A DNA stretch of 64,000 bases from Streptomyces katrae (GCF_000717655.1 NZ_JNZY01000044.1:1-64000); one strand, 5' to 3'. Shown: positions 17,467 through 28,065, counted from the first letter of the stretch. The notes: generated by a model not told the origin, from the letters alone. Made by a program: numbers and translations.

Positions 17467-18582
17467 ATGCCTGTGGAAGATCTTGGATTTCGCCGGGCCG
17501 CGCCCGCCCTGGCCGCCTTCGCGGGGGTCCGGCTCCTCGGGCTGGCCGTGCTCGCGGTCTGGGGCGCGGCCGTCGGCAGCAGTCCGCACACGCTGCTGTC
17601 GGCGCGCTGGGACTCGCTCTGGTACGCCCGCATCGCTGCCGAGGGGTACGGGTACGAGGTGGTCCTCCCGAACGGGGACGTGCACTCGAACCTGGCGTTC
17701 TTCCCGCTGCTGCCCTGGCTGGAGCGGCTGGTCGCGGCGCCGACCGGGCTGTCGTACGGCTCCGCGGGCCTGGTGGTCTCGGTGGTGGCCGGGCTCGCGG
17801 CGGCCTGGGGGATCTTCGCGGTCGCGGACCTCCTGCACGGCCGCCGGGCCGGGGTGTTCGCCGCCGGAGCCTGGGCCGCGCTGCCCGTCGGCGTCGTCCA
17901 GTCGATGGCGTACAGCGAGTCGCTGTTCACGGCGCTGGCCGCCTGGGCGCTGTACGGGGCCCTGCGCGGCCGGTGGCTGACCGCCGGCCTGCTCGCGGCC
18001 GCGGCCGGGCTGACCCGCCCGGTCGGCGCCGCGGTGGTGGCGGCGGTGTGGGTGGCGGCCCTACTGGCCCATCGGCGTGGAGAGCGGTCCCGGCGGATGG
18101 CGGCCGGGATGCTGCTGGCCCCGATGGGGGCCGCCGCGTACGTGCTGTGGGTCGGGGCGCGCACCGGCGGCGGGCTGCTCGGCTACCTGGACGTGCAGGG
18201 CGGCTGGGGCAACGGCTTCGACGGCGGCTGGGCCTTCGCCCGGTTCATCGGGGCGAAGCTGGCCTCGCCCGCGTTCCCCGCCGGGGCCGGGCTGATCGCG
18301 GGCGTCGTGCTCGTGCTGTGGCTGTACGCCCTGTGCCTGCGGCAGCGCCAGCCGGCCCCGCTCCTCGTCTACTGCGGGATCGTCGTCGCGCTGGCGCTGT
18401 GCGCGTCGGGGTACTTCGGCTCCAAACCCCGGCTGCTGCTGCCCGCGTTCCCGCTGCTGCTGCCGGCGGCGGTGGCGCTGGCCCGGTGGCGGACCGGGCG
18501 GGCGCTCGCGGTGCTCGGCGCCGTGGCGCTGGGCTCGGCGGTGTACGGGGCCTTCTGGCTGAACGGGTCGGGACCTCCCTAG
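17467..18582 (+). CDS. PIG-V-type integral membrane mannosyltransferase
   Basis: 371 residues, mostly hydrophobic with about 9-10 transmembrane helices. The first loop carries SARWDSLWYARIAAEGYGYE, the RWDS-WY-IA-GY signature of the PIG-V / GPI mannosyltransferase 2-like family (GT-C fold), and SNLAFFPLLPWLER follows. It probably transfers a polyprenyl-phosphate-linked mannose to a lipid or protein outside the membrane, as in actinobacterial O-mannosylation or lipoglycan synthesis. No clear RBS precedes the ATG at 17467. The stop codon lies inside its terminator hairpin. Confidence 0.82.
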   Translation: MPVEDLGFRRAAPALAAFAGVRLLGLAVLAVWGAAVGSSPHTLLSARWDSLWYARIAAEGYGYEVVLPNGDVHSNLAFFPLLPWLERLVAAPTGLSYGSAGLVVSVVAGLAAAWGIFAVADLLHGRRAGVFAAGAWAALPVGVVQSMAYSESLFTALAAWALYGALRGRWLTAGLLAAAAGLTRPVGAAVVAAVWVAALLAHRRGERSRRMAAGMLLAPMGAAAYVLWVGARTGGGLLGYLDVQGGWGNGFDGGWAFARFIGAKLASPAFPAGAGLIAGVVLVLWLYALCLRQRQPAPLLVYCGIVVALALCASGYFGSKPRLLLPAFPLLLPAAVALARWRTGRALAVLGAVALGSAVYGAFWLNGSGPP

Positions 18583-18612
18583 GGGCCCGCGCGCGGGCTC
18601 CCGGAGGTCCCG
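18569..18612 (+). terminator. Terminator overlapping the mannosyltransferase stop
   Basis: CGGGACCTCC (18569-18578) pairs with GGAGGTCCCG (18603-18612). An inner GGGGCCCGC/GCGGGCTCC helix with one G-U pair fills the loop. The TAG stop at 18580-18582 lies between the arms. Confidence 0.75.
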
Positions 18613-18621
18613 CATCACGGA

Positions 18622-18640
18622 ATGGATCATTCCGATCCAT
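18622..18640. promoter_or_regulatory. Palindrome ATGGATC-N5-GATCCAT
   Basis: Perfect 7-bp arms (18622-18628 and 18634-18640) around ATTCC, in an unusually AT-rich 260-bp region upstream of the PAP2 gene. Candidate operator. It is about 200 bp from the predicted start, so it may serve a more distal promoter. Confidence 0.35.
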
Positions 18641-18830
18641 CTTTGAGCAAAGTAATTGAGCGGCACCGATAAAGCCCGGCTAAGTGTGCGAAACAATGGC
18701 CAGGCCAATGGATCAACGCGGCTCCAACTAATGCCTAAATCCGAGGAATTAAGGCGCGCGTGAGACCAACTCCACATCACATGGTCATCACAAAGCCCGT
18801 GATTCGACCGGGCCGCCCATCGGCGCGCGG

Positions 18831-18836
18831 TAACGT
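18831..18836 (+). promoter_or_regulatory. -10 box for a leaderless PAP2 transcript
   Basis: TAACGT fits TANNNT and lies exactly 7 nt before the GTG at 18844. There is no RBS, so transcription and translation probably start together. Confidence 0.5.
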
Positions 18837-18843
18837 CGATTGA

Positions 18844-19932
18844 GTGCGTACCGACCAAATCCTGACCCGTCTGGAGCGGGTGTTCGCCCGGCTGGACCGG
18901 GAACCAGAGCGACCGGCTCATCTGCAGACACCGCAGATGAGCCGGCACCGCGTCGTGCTCCTCGGATCGACCCTCGCGTTCTACCTCGCGATCGTGGTGG
19001 CCGTCCTGACCACGTCCTGGCTCGTCCGCCTCGACTGGCAGGTCATGTTCTTCCGGCCCTACGAGCAGTGGCCGCAGCTGCACGCCTTCCTCGACTACCT
19101 CGTGGTCCTGGGCCAGCGCGGACCCACCGCGGTCATGGTCGCCGCATGGCTCGGCTGGCGCTCCTGGCGGCAGCACACCCTCCGCCCGCTGATCACCCTC
19201 GGCGTGGCACTGCTCCTGCTCAACGTCACCGTCGGCGCCGTCAAGCTCGGCCTCGGCCGGCTCGGCCCGCACTACGCCACGCAGATCGGCTCCGCCGAGC
19301 TCTTCGCCGGCGGCGATATATTTCCTTCCGGCCACACCGCCAACGCCGTTGTGACCTGGGGAATCCTGGCCTACCTGGCCTCGACGACGGTCACCCGGCG
19401 GGTGCTGTCCGTGGTGTCCGCGGTCGTCTCGCTGAGCGTCGGCGCCACCACCGTGTACCTGGGCACCCACTGGGTCAGCGACGTGCTGCTCGGCTGGTCC
19501 GCAGGTCTGCTGATCATGCTGGCGCTGCCCTGGTTCGAGCCGCTGATCGCCGGGGCCGAGGCCCGCGTCTTCGCGCTGCGGGAGCGGCTGCGCCGCCGGC
19601 TGGAGACCGGAAGCGTGCCCGTACCGGTCGCCACCGTGCTCACCCCGATGCTCTCCGCGGGCGGCAAGTGGCAGCTCCGGCTCACCCCCGGGGCCACCGG
19701 CCGGCCGGAGCCCGCCGCGGCCGCACCGGCGACCGCCCCCGCGACCGTGCAGGCGACCTCCGGCCAGGCGCACGCCCCGGTGCCCCGGCCCGCCGCACAC
19801 GTCTCCGGCCGGCCGCACCTGATCCGGTCCGAGCGGACCCCGGTCACGCCGGCCGGCAGCCGCCGCCCGGCGCACACCGAGCGGCCCGCCGCCGCGGCAC
19901 GGGCCGCGGCCCGTCCGGCCGCCGGCGGCTGA
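18844..19932 (+). CDS. PAP2-family membrane phosphatase
   Basis: 362 residues. It has about six transmembrane helices and the PAP2 signature in order: KLGLGRLGP (variant KX6RP), FPSGHTANAV (PSGH) and TTVYLGTHWVSDVLLG (the SRX5HX3D motif with T for S-R). It probably dephosphorylates undecaprenyl pyrophosphate or phosphatidate outside the membrane. After the last helix there is a basic segment and an Ala/Pro-rich cytoplasmic tail of about 110 residues not needed for catalysis. GTG start; leaderless by position of the -10 box. Confidence 0.9.
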   Translation: MRTDQILTRLERVFARLDREPERPAHLQTPQMSRHRVVLLGSTLAFYLAIVVAVLTTSWLVRLDWQVMFFRPYEQWPQLHAFLDYLVVLGQRGPTAVMVAAWLGWRSWRQHTLRPLITLGVALLLLNVTVGAVKLGLGRLGPHYATQIGSAELFAGGDIFPSGHTANAVVTWGILAYLASTTVTRRVLSVVSAVVSLSVGATTVYLGTHWVSDVLLGWSAGLLIMLALPWFEPLIAGAEARVFALRERLRRRLETGSVPVPVATVLTPMLSAGGKWQLRLTPGATGRPEPAAAAPATAPATVQATSGQAHAPVPRPAAHVSGRPHLIRSERTPVTPAGSRRPAHTERPAAAARAAARPAAGG

Positions 19933-20310
19933 GCCACCCCCGCAAGGGACTTCGCGGGACGGTACGCACCACCTCACCCCGCAGCCCCGACGGGCCCGAG
20001 GCGGGCCGGGTCATCACCCGGCCCGCCTCGGCCATTCCGGTGGTCCGCGCCGTACACATGACCGGAACGTCAGCGCCGCGCCCGGACGTTCGTCCGTACC
20101 GGGTCACGCTTGTGTCACGGAATGTCGACAGTTCTTTGACGCGGCCGGCTTCATCCGGACAACCGCGGAAGTGAGCGCGGGCCATTCTTTTTCCGGCACG
20201 CGGGATGTCCTCCGCACATCCCGATTCGCATTTCGCCCGAGTGTCCCGGAATTTCCCCGTGGATTGCCGAGGTCCACCCTGCGCGGCCACGTGAACACCC
20301 CTCGGTTTCC
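19933..20310. other. Convergent intergenic region, PAP2 / WYL regulator
   Basis: 378 bp. It contains the PAP2 terminator (19996-20031); the rest is lower in GC than the genes. I find no credible coding sequence in it. Confidence 0.5.
19996..20031 (+). terminator. Terminator after PAP2 gene
   Basis: Perfect 16-bp stem: CCGAGGCGGGCCGGGT (19996-20011), loop CATC, complementary arm 20016-20031. Confidence 0.85.
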
Positions 20311-21276
20311 TTACATCTTCTCCACGGCTCGCCCGAGAAGGTCCCGGGCCGCTCTGATCCGGTCCGTCAGCTCCGGCGGCTCGAGCACCTCGAACTCACA
20401 GCCGAGCAGCATGACGTGAATGACGAGTACGTCGAGGTTGACGGCCCCGGTGCGCAGCAGGCAGCTCTCGGCGTCGACCGGCTCCAGCGCTCCGTCGCTC
20501 GGCCCCACGATCCGGGCCGCCGCCTCCGCCGGCATCTTCAGCCGCAGCACCGCCCGGGCCGCGTACGCAGCCTGCGACACACCGCGCGACACGTACGCGG
20601 CGAGGTCCTCGGCGGGTGCCGGGCGCGGGGTGAAGCGCGGTCCGTGCGGCGGTCTGGGCTCGATCCGGTCGGCGCGGAAGGTCCGCCAGTCCTCCCGGTC
20701 CACGTCCCAGGCGACCAGGTACCAGCGCCGCTCGGTGCACACCAGCCGGTGCGGCTCCACCACGCGCCGGCTGACGTTGCCCTCGTGGTCGCGGTACCCG
20801 AAGCGCAGCCGCTCGCTGTCCCGGCACGCGGCGGCGAGCTCGGTCAGCACGGCCGGGTCGACGGTGGCCCTGGCCGGCCCGCGGAGCATCGGCACGGTGA
20901 ACTCGTTGAGCGCCGACACCCGCCGCCGCAGCCGCCCCGGCAGCACCTGCTCGAGCTTGGCGAGCGCCCGTACGGAGGCCTCCCCGATCCCCTCGACGCC
21001 GTTCCCCGCGGCCGTCCGCAGGCCCACCGCGACGGCGACGGCCTCGTCGTCGTCGAGCAGCAGCGGCGGCAGCTCGGCACCGGCGCCCAGCTGGTAGCCG
21101 CCGCCGGTGCCGGGGCTGGCGTTCACCGGGTAGCCGAGCTCCCGGAGCCGGTCCACATCGCGCCGCACCGTCCTCGGGGTCACGCCGAGGCGCTCCGCGA
21201 GATCGGCGCCGGTCCATTCGCGGTGGGCCTGCAACAGGGACAGCAGGCGCAGCAGTCGTGCGGAGGTCTCCAGCAT
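20311..21276 (-). CDS. HTH / WYL-domain transcriptional regulator
   Basis: 321 residues starting MLETSARLLRLLSLLQ. The N-terminal DeoR-like winged helix (GADLAERLGVTPRTVRRDVD, RLRELGYPVNASPGTGGGY) is followed by a WYL domain (FGYRDHEGNVSRRVVEPHRL, CTERRWYLVAWD, WRTFRADRIE) and a WCX-like C-terminal domain. WYL domains bind ligands such as nucleotides or nucleic acid. Target genes cannot be told; many homologues are single-gene regulators. No good RBS is visible before the ATG. Confidence 0.9.
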   Translation of the reverse strand: MLETSARLLRLLSLLQAHREWTGADLAERLGVTPRTVRRDVDRLRELGYPVNASPGTGGGYQLGAGAELPPLLLDDDEAVAVAVGLRTAAGNGVEGIGEASVRALAKLEQVLPGRLRRRVSALNEFTVPMLRGPARATVDPAVLTELAAACRDSERLRFGYRDHEGNVSRRVVEPHRLVCTERRWYLVAWDVDREDWRTFRADRIEPRPPHGPRFTPRPAPAEDLAAYVSRGVSQAAYAARAVLRLKMPAEAAARIVGPSDGALEPVDAESCLLRTGAVNLDVLVIHVMLLGCEFEVLEPPELTDRIRAARDLLGRAVEKM

Positions 21277-21338
21277 GCCGAGCAGTCTGCCGAAAGCCCG
21301 GCCGCCTTCCGAATCGCCCCCCGCGGGCCGAAACCCCG

Positions 21339-22169
<831 letters not shown>

Positions 22170-22455
22170 CGCAGCACCGCGCCGCCCGCCCGGGCCCGCC
22201 ACGCGGCCCGTCTCGCACCCCACCCGGACGGCCGATCCGCCGCCCCTCCCGAAACGGCCAGGAGCGGCCATCAACTGCGCACACCCAGACAACAGTTGGC
22301 ATGTAAACAAAGCCCCGGTCCGACCGTTCACCCCTCCGGGGGCCAGGTTCGATTCCGTTCCCTCCAACGGCGTGACCCCGGCCGCCGCTCGGCCGTTGAG
22401 CCCGGCGAGCCGGGAACCGCCCGGCCCCCGCTCGCCTAGTCCGAGGAGCCAGCCC

Positions 22456-23265
22456 GTGCCCCGCATGCTCGACGTCAGTGATGAGGTACGTGCCGAGATC
22501 GGTGACGAAGAAGCCGAGAGGCTGCTCACCGGCGACGACGCACCGCGCAGCTACGACTGCACCTCCTGCCGCACTCCCGGGGACCCCGAGACCGACCGCA
22601 CCAGCACGGTGCTGTTCGTCGGCGAGGAGACGGCCGTCCTCGCGTTCGCCCACGCCGGCTGCATCCCCTCGCAGGTGGTCACCGTCTCCGAGGAACAACT
22701 GCAGGGCGCGGTCCGCAGCATCACCGGCGACAGCCCCGCCGGCGGCGGATCCGCCGAGGCCGCACCGCAGAACGTGCCCGGCGGCCAGGCCGTCCTCGGC
22801 ATCACCAGCGGCCTCGTCCTGATCGGCGGCGAACTGCACCCCGCCCTCGTCGTCGAGCCGACCGCGCCGATCGCCCGCCCCGGCACCACCGGCCCCGGCG
22901 ACGACTTCCTGCCGCTGCTCATCGAGCAGGGGTTCATCCCGGTCACCGACACCGCCGAGCTGCCCTCCCCGCTCGCCGGCTGGTCGGTGCTGCTCGCCGC
23001 GGGCCTGCTGCACGCCGTGCTCCAGCCCGGCGCCGAGGGCGGCGGCCAGGTCGCCTGGTGGCAGGCGCACCAGCCGCTGTCGGTCACCGACGGCTGGCGG
23101 GCCGCCGTCAACAAGACCCAGCGCGTCCTCATCTACGCCGCCCCGGTCGGCTCCATCGGCCAGCAGCCCCGCGAGGACCTGCTCCGCGACGCGCTCGACA
23201 AGGCCGCCGCCGGCGGCAAGCTCGTGGCGGCCTCGATGCCGCTGGCAGGCACCCCCGGCGCCTGA
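22456..23265 (+). CDS. Conserved hypothetical protein
   Basis: 269 residues, GTG start with GAGGAG 7 nt upstream. No family recognised. Features: an acidic N-terminus (LDVSDEVRAEIGDEEAERLL), two CxxC-like cysteines in YDCTSCRTPGD and a third in HAGCIPSQVV that could form a metal or redox site. Alternating strands and helices suggest a globular cytoplasmic protein. It is followed by a strong terminator, so it is monocistronic. Confidence 0.8.
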   Translation: MPRMLDVSDEVRAEIGDEEAERLLTGDDAPRSYDCTSCRTPGDPETDRTSTVLFVGEETAVLAFAHAGCIPSQVVTVSEEQLQGAVRSITGDSPAGGGSAEAAPQNVPGGQAVLGITSGLVLIGGELHPALVVEPTAPIARPGTTGPGDDFLPLLIEQGFIPVTDTAELPSPLAGWSVLLAAGLLHAVLQPGAEGGGQVAWWQAHQPLSVTDGWRAAVNKTQRVLIYAAPVGSIGQQPREDLLRDALDKAAAGGKLVAASMPLAGTPGA

Positions 23266-23283
23266 CGCCCGGCAGGGATCCAA

Positions 23284-23321
23284 CGGCTGCGCCGCCCCTC
23301 CCACCAGGGGCGGCGCAGCCG
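23284..23321 (+). terminator. Terminator after the 22456 gene
   Basis: Perfect 16-bp stem: CGGCTGCGCCGCCCCT (23284-23299), loop CCCACC, complementary arm 23306-23321. Confidence 0.85.
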
Positions 23322-23407
23322 TGTGCCGGTGGGGACGCCCCACCGGCCATCTGCGTTTTCTGTCCCCTCCCCCGCATCCGCAGGGCCCCGGGTTCGTTGG
23401 CTGATAC

Positions 23408-23935
23408 GTGCATTCATACGACCCCTCCCGCGCCCCTGCCCCCGCGAGCACCGTCTCCCCGATGCGCCACGCAAGGGGCCGGGACAGCGCTCCGGCCGCC
23501 CTCTCGCACACCCCGATCTACGACACGCTGTACTCGGAGTACCTGCGTGCCTTCCGGGCCCTGCCGGGCGACCGCACGGGCGAGGAGGACCTCGGGTTCA
23601 CGGCGTTCTCGTACGGCGGCGCGTACGCGGGGGGAGGCAGCTCGGCCTACGGCGCCGGCAGCGGCACGTACGGCGCCACCTCCGGCGGGAGCGGCAGCGG
23701 CTCCGCGTACGGGAGCGGCTCGTACGGTTCCGCATGGCAGACGGACCCGTGGCCGGCCGCGTACGCCCCGGCGCCACAGCCCTCGTACGCGTACGCCGGG
23801 TCCTCCGCGGCCGACGGCGGCGACCACGCCGGCTCCTCCGGCACCGGCTCCGCATACGGCGGCGGGCGGCAGCACCAGACCGGGATGCACCACATCCCGG
23901 CGGCCCTGCCGCCCGCTCCGCGCCGGGGCTACTGA
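23408..23935 (+). CDS. Hypothetical Gly/Ser/Tyr-rich protein
   Basis: 175 residues from a GTG with no clear RBS; an internal ATG at 23462 is an alternative start. A short folded segment (TPIYDTLYSEYLRAFRALPG, then EEDLGFTAFSYGG) precedes about 110 residues of low-complexity G/S/A/Y (AYGSGSYGSAW). Codon bias supports coding. No function can be assigned. It converges on der. Confidence 0.6.
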   Translation: MHSYDPSRAPAPASTVSPMRHARGRDSAPAALSHTPIYDTLYSEYLRAFRALPGDRTGEEDLGFTAFSYGGAYAGGGSSAYGAGSGTYGATSGGSGSGSAYGSGSYGSAWQTDPWPAAYAPAPQPSYAYAGSSAADGGDHAGSSGTGSAYGGGRQHQTGMHHIPAALPPAPRRGY

Positions 23936-23954
23936 CCCCGGACCACTGCCGCTG

Positions 23955-25415
23955 CTACTTCTTCTTGTACTGCGCGCCGCGCTTCTCGCGCACGCGCACG
24001 GAGATGTGGATCGGCGTCCCCTCGAAGCCGAACTCCTCGCGCAGGCGGCGCTCGATGAAGCGCCGGTAGCCGTGCTCCAGGAAGCCGGAGGCGAAGAGGA
24101 CGAACCGCGGCGGCTTGCTCCCCGCCTGGGTGCCGAACAGGATGCGGGGCTGCTTGCCGCCGCGGATCGGGTGCGGGTGGGCCGCGACGACCTCGCCGAG
24201 GAAGGCGTTCAGCCGGCCGGTCGGGACGCGCGTCTCCCAGCCCGCGAGGGCCGTCTCGATCGCCGGGACCAGCTTCTCCATGTGACGGCCGGTGAGCGCC
24301 GAGACGTTGACGCGGGGCGCCCAGGCGACCTGCTGCATCTCGGTCTCGATCTCGCGCTCGAGGTAGTAGCGGCGCTCCTCGTCGAGCTCGTCCCACTTGT
24401 TGTACGCGATGACGATCGCGCGGCCGGCGTCGACGGCCATCGTGATGATGCGCTGGTCCTGGACGCTGATCGTCTCGGTGGTGTCGATCAGGATGACCGC
24501 GACCTCCGCCTTCTCGACGGCGGCGGCCGTGCGCAGGGAGGCGTAGTAGTCGGCGCCCTGCTGGAGGTGCACCTTCTTGCGGATGCCCGCGGTGTCCACG
24601 AACTTCCAGGTGACGCCGCCGAGCTCGATCAGCTCGTCGACCGGGTCGCGGGTGGTGCCGGCCAGCTCGTTGACGACGACCCGATCCTCCTTCGCAACCT
24701 TGTTGAGCAGCGAGGACTTGCCGACGTTCGGGCGCCCGATGAGCGCGATGCGCCGGGGCCCGCCCACCGGGGCGCCGCCGAAGGTCTGCTCGGGCGCCTC
24801 GGGCAGGGCCTCGAGGACGGCGTCGAGCATGTCGCCCGTACCGCGGCCGTGCAGCGAGGAGACCGGGTGCGGCTGGCCGAGGCCCAGGGACCACAGGGAG
24901 GCCGCGTCGGACTCGCCGCTCTGGCCGTCGACCTTGTTCGCGCACAGGACGACGGGCTTGCCGGCCCGGCGCAGCAGCTTGACGACGGCCTCGTCGCTGT
25001 CGGTGGCGCCGACCTTGGCGTCGACGACGAAGACGACCGCGTCGGCGGTCTCGATGGCGTACTCGGCCTGGGCGGCGACGGCGGCGTCGATACCGAGGAC
25101 GTCCTGCTCCCAGCCGCCGGTGTCGACGACCTTGAACCGGCGGCCGGCCCACTCGGCCTCGTACGTGACGCGGTCGCGGGTGACGCCCGGCTTGTCCTCG
25201 ACGACGGCCTCGCGGCGGCCGATGATGCGGTTCACCAGGGTCGACTTGCCGACGTTCGGGCGGCCGACGACGGCGAGCACGGGCAGCGGCCCGTGGCCGG
25301 CCTCCGCGATCGCGCCCTCGACGTCGTCTACGTCGAAGCCTTCCTCCGCGGCGAGCTCCATGAACTCCGCGTACTCGGCATCGCCGAGCGCTCCGTGGTC
25401 GTGCTGGTCGTTCAT
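23955..25415 (-). CDS. der: Ribosome biogenesis GTPase Der (EngA)
   Basis: 486 residues. Two tandem Era-like G domains: G1 GRPNVGKST and VDTGG in the first, GRPNVGKSS and VDTAGIRKK in the second, with NKVD and NKWD as G4 motifs. The C-terminal KH-like domain is [14 protein letters not shown]. Needed for 50S subunit maturation. An acidic N-terminal extension of about 45 residues is common in actinobacterial Der. GAGGAACGGACTTC precedes the ATG. It is the last gene of the tyrA-cmk-plsC-der block. Confidence 0.97.
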   Translation of the reverse strand: MNDQHDHGALGDAEYAEFMELAAEEGFDVDDVEGAIAEAGHGPLPVLAVVGRPNVGKSTLVNRIIGRREAVVEDKPGVTRDRVTYEAEWAGRRFKVVDTGGWEQDVLGIDAAVAAQAEYAIETADAVVFVVDAKVGATDSDEAVVKLLRRAGKPVVLCANKVDGQSGESDAASLWSLGLGQPHPVSSLHGRGTGDMLDAVLEALPEAPEQTFGGAPVGGPRRIALIGRPNVGKSSLLNKVAKEDRVVVNELAGTTRDPVDELIELGGVTWKFVDTAGIRKKVHLQQGADYYASLRTAAAVEKAEVAVILIDTTETISVQDQRIITMAVDAGRAIVIAYNKWDELDEERRYYLEREIETEMQQVAWAPRVNVSALTGRHMEKLVPAIETALAGWETRVPTGRLNAFLGEVVAAHPHPIRGGKQPRILFGTQAGSKPPRFVLFASGFLEHGYRRFIERRLREEFGFEGTPIHISVRVREKRGAQYKKK

Positions 25416-25446
25416 GAAGTCCGTTCCTCGTCGTTCGTGGTGGTCG

Positions 25447-25472
25447 GTGGTGCCCGCGCAGCGCGGGACCAC
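25447..25472 (-). terminator. Hairpin between plsC and der
   Basis: GTGGT-g-CCCGCGC pairs with GCGCGGG-ACCAC with one bulged G. It lies in the 75-bp plsC-der gap and may attenuate read-through into der or stabilise the mRNA end. No U-tract. Confidence 0.4.
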
Positions 25473-25490
25473 TACTGGGTCAAGTCTCGC

Positions 25491-26138
25491 TCAGCGCCCG
25501 GTGAGGCGCTTGGCGTCGGCCAGGTGGGTGGTCAGCCTGCTCTGGATGCGTGCGGTGGCCTCGTCCAGGGCCGTTCTGGTGCGGCGGCCGGTGCCGTCGC
25601 CCGCGTCGAAGGCGGAGCCGAAGACGACGTCGACCCGGCTCTTGAACGGCGGCAGTCCGCGGACCAGCCGCCCTTGGCGCTCGGTGCTCCCCAGCACGGC
25701 CACGGGCACGACGGGCGCGCCGCTGCGGACCGCGAAGTACGCGAGCCCGGCGCGCAGCGAGGCGAAGTCGCCCTCGCCGCGGGTGCCCTCGGGGAAGATC
25801 CCCAGGGCCCCGCCGTTGTCGAGCACCGCGAGCGCCTTGCTGATCGCGCCCCGGTCCGCGCCCGTACGGTCGACCTTGACCTGGCCGATCCCGTCCAGGA
25901 ACGGGCCGAGCGGGCCGACGTACGCCTCCTTCTTGATGAGGAAGTGCAGCGGCCGCGGGGCGGTGCCCATGACCATGGGCCCGTCGATGTTGTGCGCGTG
26001 GTTCACGGCAAGGATGACGGGGCCCGAGGCCGGCACGCGCCAGGCGCCCAGTACGCGCGGCTTCCACAGCCCGTACATGAGGCCGATGCCGATCCGCCGG
26101 CCGAGCGCCGCACCCTTGGGGGAGGGCGTTTCGCTCAC
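25491..26138 (-). CDS. plsC: 1-acyl-sn-glycerol-3-phosphate acyltransferase
   Basis: 215 residues. A GTG start overlaps the cmk stop (GTGA, 26135-26138), so translation is coupled. The HX4D catalytic motif is NHAHNIDG and the substrate-binding motif is FPEGTRG. It acylates lysophosphatidate to phosphatidate at the inner membrane. Its place between cmk and der is conserved in actinobacteria. Confidence 0.93.
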   Translation of the reverse strand: MSETPSPKGAALGRRIGIGLMYGLWKPRVLGAWRVPASGPVILAVNHAHNIDGPMVMGTAPRPLHFLIKKEAYVGPLGPFLDGIGQVKVDRTGADRGAISKALAVLDNGGALGIFPEGTRGEGDFASLRAGLAYFAVRSGAPVVPVAVLGSTERQGRLVRGLPPFKSRVDVVFGSAFDAGDGTGRRTRTALDEATARIQSRLTTHLADAKRLTGR

Positions 26139-26860
26139 TTGCGCCCCGCCCGCTTCTCTGTGTCTGCGTCTCGGCTCTGCCGCTCTACGACGAGGGTCAC
26201 GACGCATTCGATCACCTGGTCGAGCGTGAGCTCGGTGGTGTCGACCTCGACGGCGTCGTCGGCCTTGGCCAGCGGAGAGGTCTTGCGGCCCGAGTCGGCG
26301 GCGTCGCGCTTGATCAGGGCTTCCCTGGTGGCCGCGAGGTCCGTGGCGTCCTTGCCGCGCAGCTCACCGCTGCGGCGTGCGGCGCGGGCCTCGGGGGAGG
26401 CGGTCAGGAAGATCTTGAGGTCGGCGTCGGGCAGGACGGTGGTGCCGATGTCCCGCCCCTCGACGACGATCCCGCCCTCGGCCGAGGCCGCGATGGAGCG
26501 CTGGAGCTCGGTGATCAGGATGCGCACCTCGGGGACGGCGCTGACGGCGCTGACCTTGGAGGTGACCTCCTGCGTGCGGATCGGGCCGGAGGCGTCCAGG
26601 CCGTCGACCGTGATGGTCGGCGCGGCCGGGTCCGTACCGGAGACGATGCCGGGCTTGCCGGCGGCCACGGCGATGGCGTGCGGGTCGTCGGTGTCGATCC
26701 CGTTGGTGATCATCCACCAGGTGATGGCCCGGTACTGGGCACCGGTGTCCAGGTAGCGCAGCCCGAGCTTGGCGGCCACGGCCTTGGAGGTGCTGGACTT
26801 GCCCGTGCCGGAGGGACCGTCGATGGCGACGATCACGGCGGACGGAGCTGCGGTTTCCAC
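26135..26860 (-). CDS. cmk: Cytidylate kinase
   Basis: 241 residues, GTG start. It phosphorylates CMP and dCMP. P-loop AIDGPSGTGKSSTSKAVA, YLDTGAQYRA for NMP binding, VVEGRDIGTTVLPDADLKIF and RDAADSGRKTSPL in the lid region are all present and intact. AAGGTG lies upstream. First gene of the overlapping cmk-plsC pair; 116 nt separate it from tyrA. Confidence 0.97.
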   Translation of the reverse strand: METAAPSAVIVAIDGPSGTGKSSTSKAVAAKLGLRYLDTGAQYRAITWWMITNGIDTDDPHAIAVAAGKPGIVSGTDPAAPTITVDGLDASGPIRTQEVTSKVSAVSAVPEVRILITELQRSIAASAEGGIVVEGRDIGTTVLPDADLKIFLTASPEARAARRSGELRGKDATDLAATREALIKRDAADSGRKTSPLAKADDAVEVDTTELTLDQVIECVVTLVVERQSRDADTEKRAGRK

Positions 26861-26976
26861 GGTGCGGGCACCTTCCTGGTTGCGCGTACGTGTCCGGGCG
26901 CGCCAAAGCGCCCCTCACCAAGGTTACCGGCCCCCGGCACCGGCGCCGCCCAGTACCGGGGAGGAGGCCCACGGGA

Positions 26977-28065
26977 CTACTGCTGGCGCAGGGCCCAGCC
27001 CCGTTCGCGCAGCTCCGCGGTCAGGGTGGCGGCCGCCCTCGGGTCGACCATCAGCTGTACGAGACCGGCCTGCTGGCCCGTGGCGTGCTCGATCCGAACG
27101 TCCTCGATGTTGACCCCGGCCCGCCCGGCGTCGGCGAAGATCCGCGCGAGCTCACCCGGCTGGTCGCTGATCAGGACGGCGACCGTCTCGTACGCGATGG
27201 GCGCCGCGCCGTGCTTGCCCGGCACCCGGACCCGGCCCGCGTTGCCCCGCTTCAGCACGTCCTCGATGCCGGCCGCGCCGCCGCGGCGCTTCTCGACGTC
27301 CGCGGACTGGAGCCCGCGCAGCGCGTCGACCGTCGCCTCCAGGTCGGACGCGATCCCGGCGAGGACGTCGGCCACCGGCCCCGGGTTCGCCGAGAGGATC
27401 TCCACCCACATCCGCGGATCCGACGCGGCGATCCGCGTCACGTCCCGGATCCCCTGCCCGCACAGCCGTACCGCCGTCTCGTCGGCCTCCTCGAGGCGCG
27501 CCGCGACCATGCTGGACACCAGCTGCGGGGTGTGCGAGACCAGCGCCACCGCCCGGTCGTGCGCGTCGGCGTCCATGACCACCGGTACGGCCTTGCACAG
27601 GGCCACCAGCTCGAGGGCCAGGTTGAGCACCTCGTGGTCGGTGTCCCGGGTCGGGGTCAGCACCCAGGGCCGGCCCTCGAAGAGGTCGGCCGTCGCGGCC
27701 AGAGGCCCCGACTGCTCCTTGCCGGCCATCGGGTGGGTCCCGATGTACGCGGTGACGTCCACGCCGAGGGCCGCCAGCTCCCGGCGCGGCCCGCCCTTGA
27801 CGCTGGCCACGTCCACGTACGCGCGGGCCACGCCGCGGCCGATCGCCTCGGCCAGGGTCGCGGCCACGTGGGCCGGCGGTACGGCGACGATCGCGAGGTC
27901 GACCTGGCCGTCGGGGGCCTCGTCGCTGCCGGCGCCGAGCGCGGCGGCCGTACGGGCCTGGGCCGGATCATGGTCGGCGAGGTGGACGGTGATGCCGCGG
28001 GCGGCCAGGGCGAGCGCCGCGGAGGTGCCGATCAGTCCGGTTCCGATGACGACGGCGGTTCTCAC
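26977..28065 (-). CDS. tyrA: Prephenate dehydrogenase with ACT domain
   Basis: 362 residues, GTG start with TGGAG 7 nt upstream. The NAD-binding Rossmann domain begins AVVIGTGLIGTSAALAL; the catalytic helical domain contains THPMAGKEQSGP and the active-site His region SHTPQLVSSMVA. A C-terminal ACT domain (VAVLISDQPGELARIFADAG) implies feedback control, probably by tyrosine. It converts prephenate to 4-hydroxyphenylpyruvate. Confidence 0.95.
   Translation of the reverse strand: MRTAVVIGTGLIGTSAALALAARGITVHLADHDPAQARTAAALGAGSDEAPDGQVDLAIVAVPPAHVAATLAEAIGRGVARAYVDVASVKGGPRRELAALGVDVTAYIGTHPMAGKEQSGPLAATADLFEGRPWVLTPTRDTDHEVLNLALELVALCKAVPVVMDADAHDRAVALVSHTPQLVSSMVAARLEEADETAVRLCGQGIRDVTRIAASDPRMWVEILSANPGPVADVLAGIASDLEATVDALRGLQSADVEKRRGGAAGIEDVLKRGNAGRVRVPGKHGAAPIAYETVAVLISDQPGELARIFADAGRAGVNIEDVRIEHATGQQAGLVQLMVDPRAAATLTAELRERGWALRQQ

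Noticed and set aside
22346..22357. GGTTCGATTCC resembling a tRNA T-arm
   Set aside because: The flanking bases do not form the 5-bp T stem, and no acceptor, D or anticodon arm can be fitted upstream.
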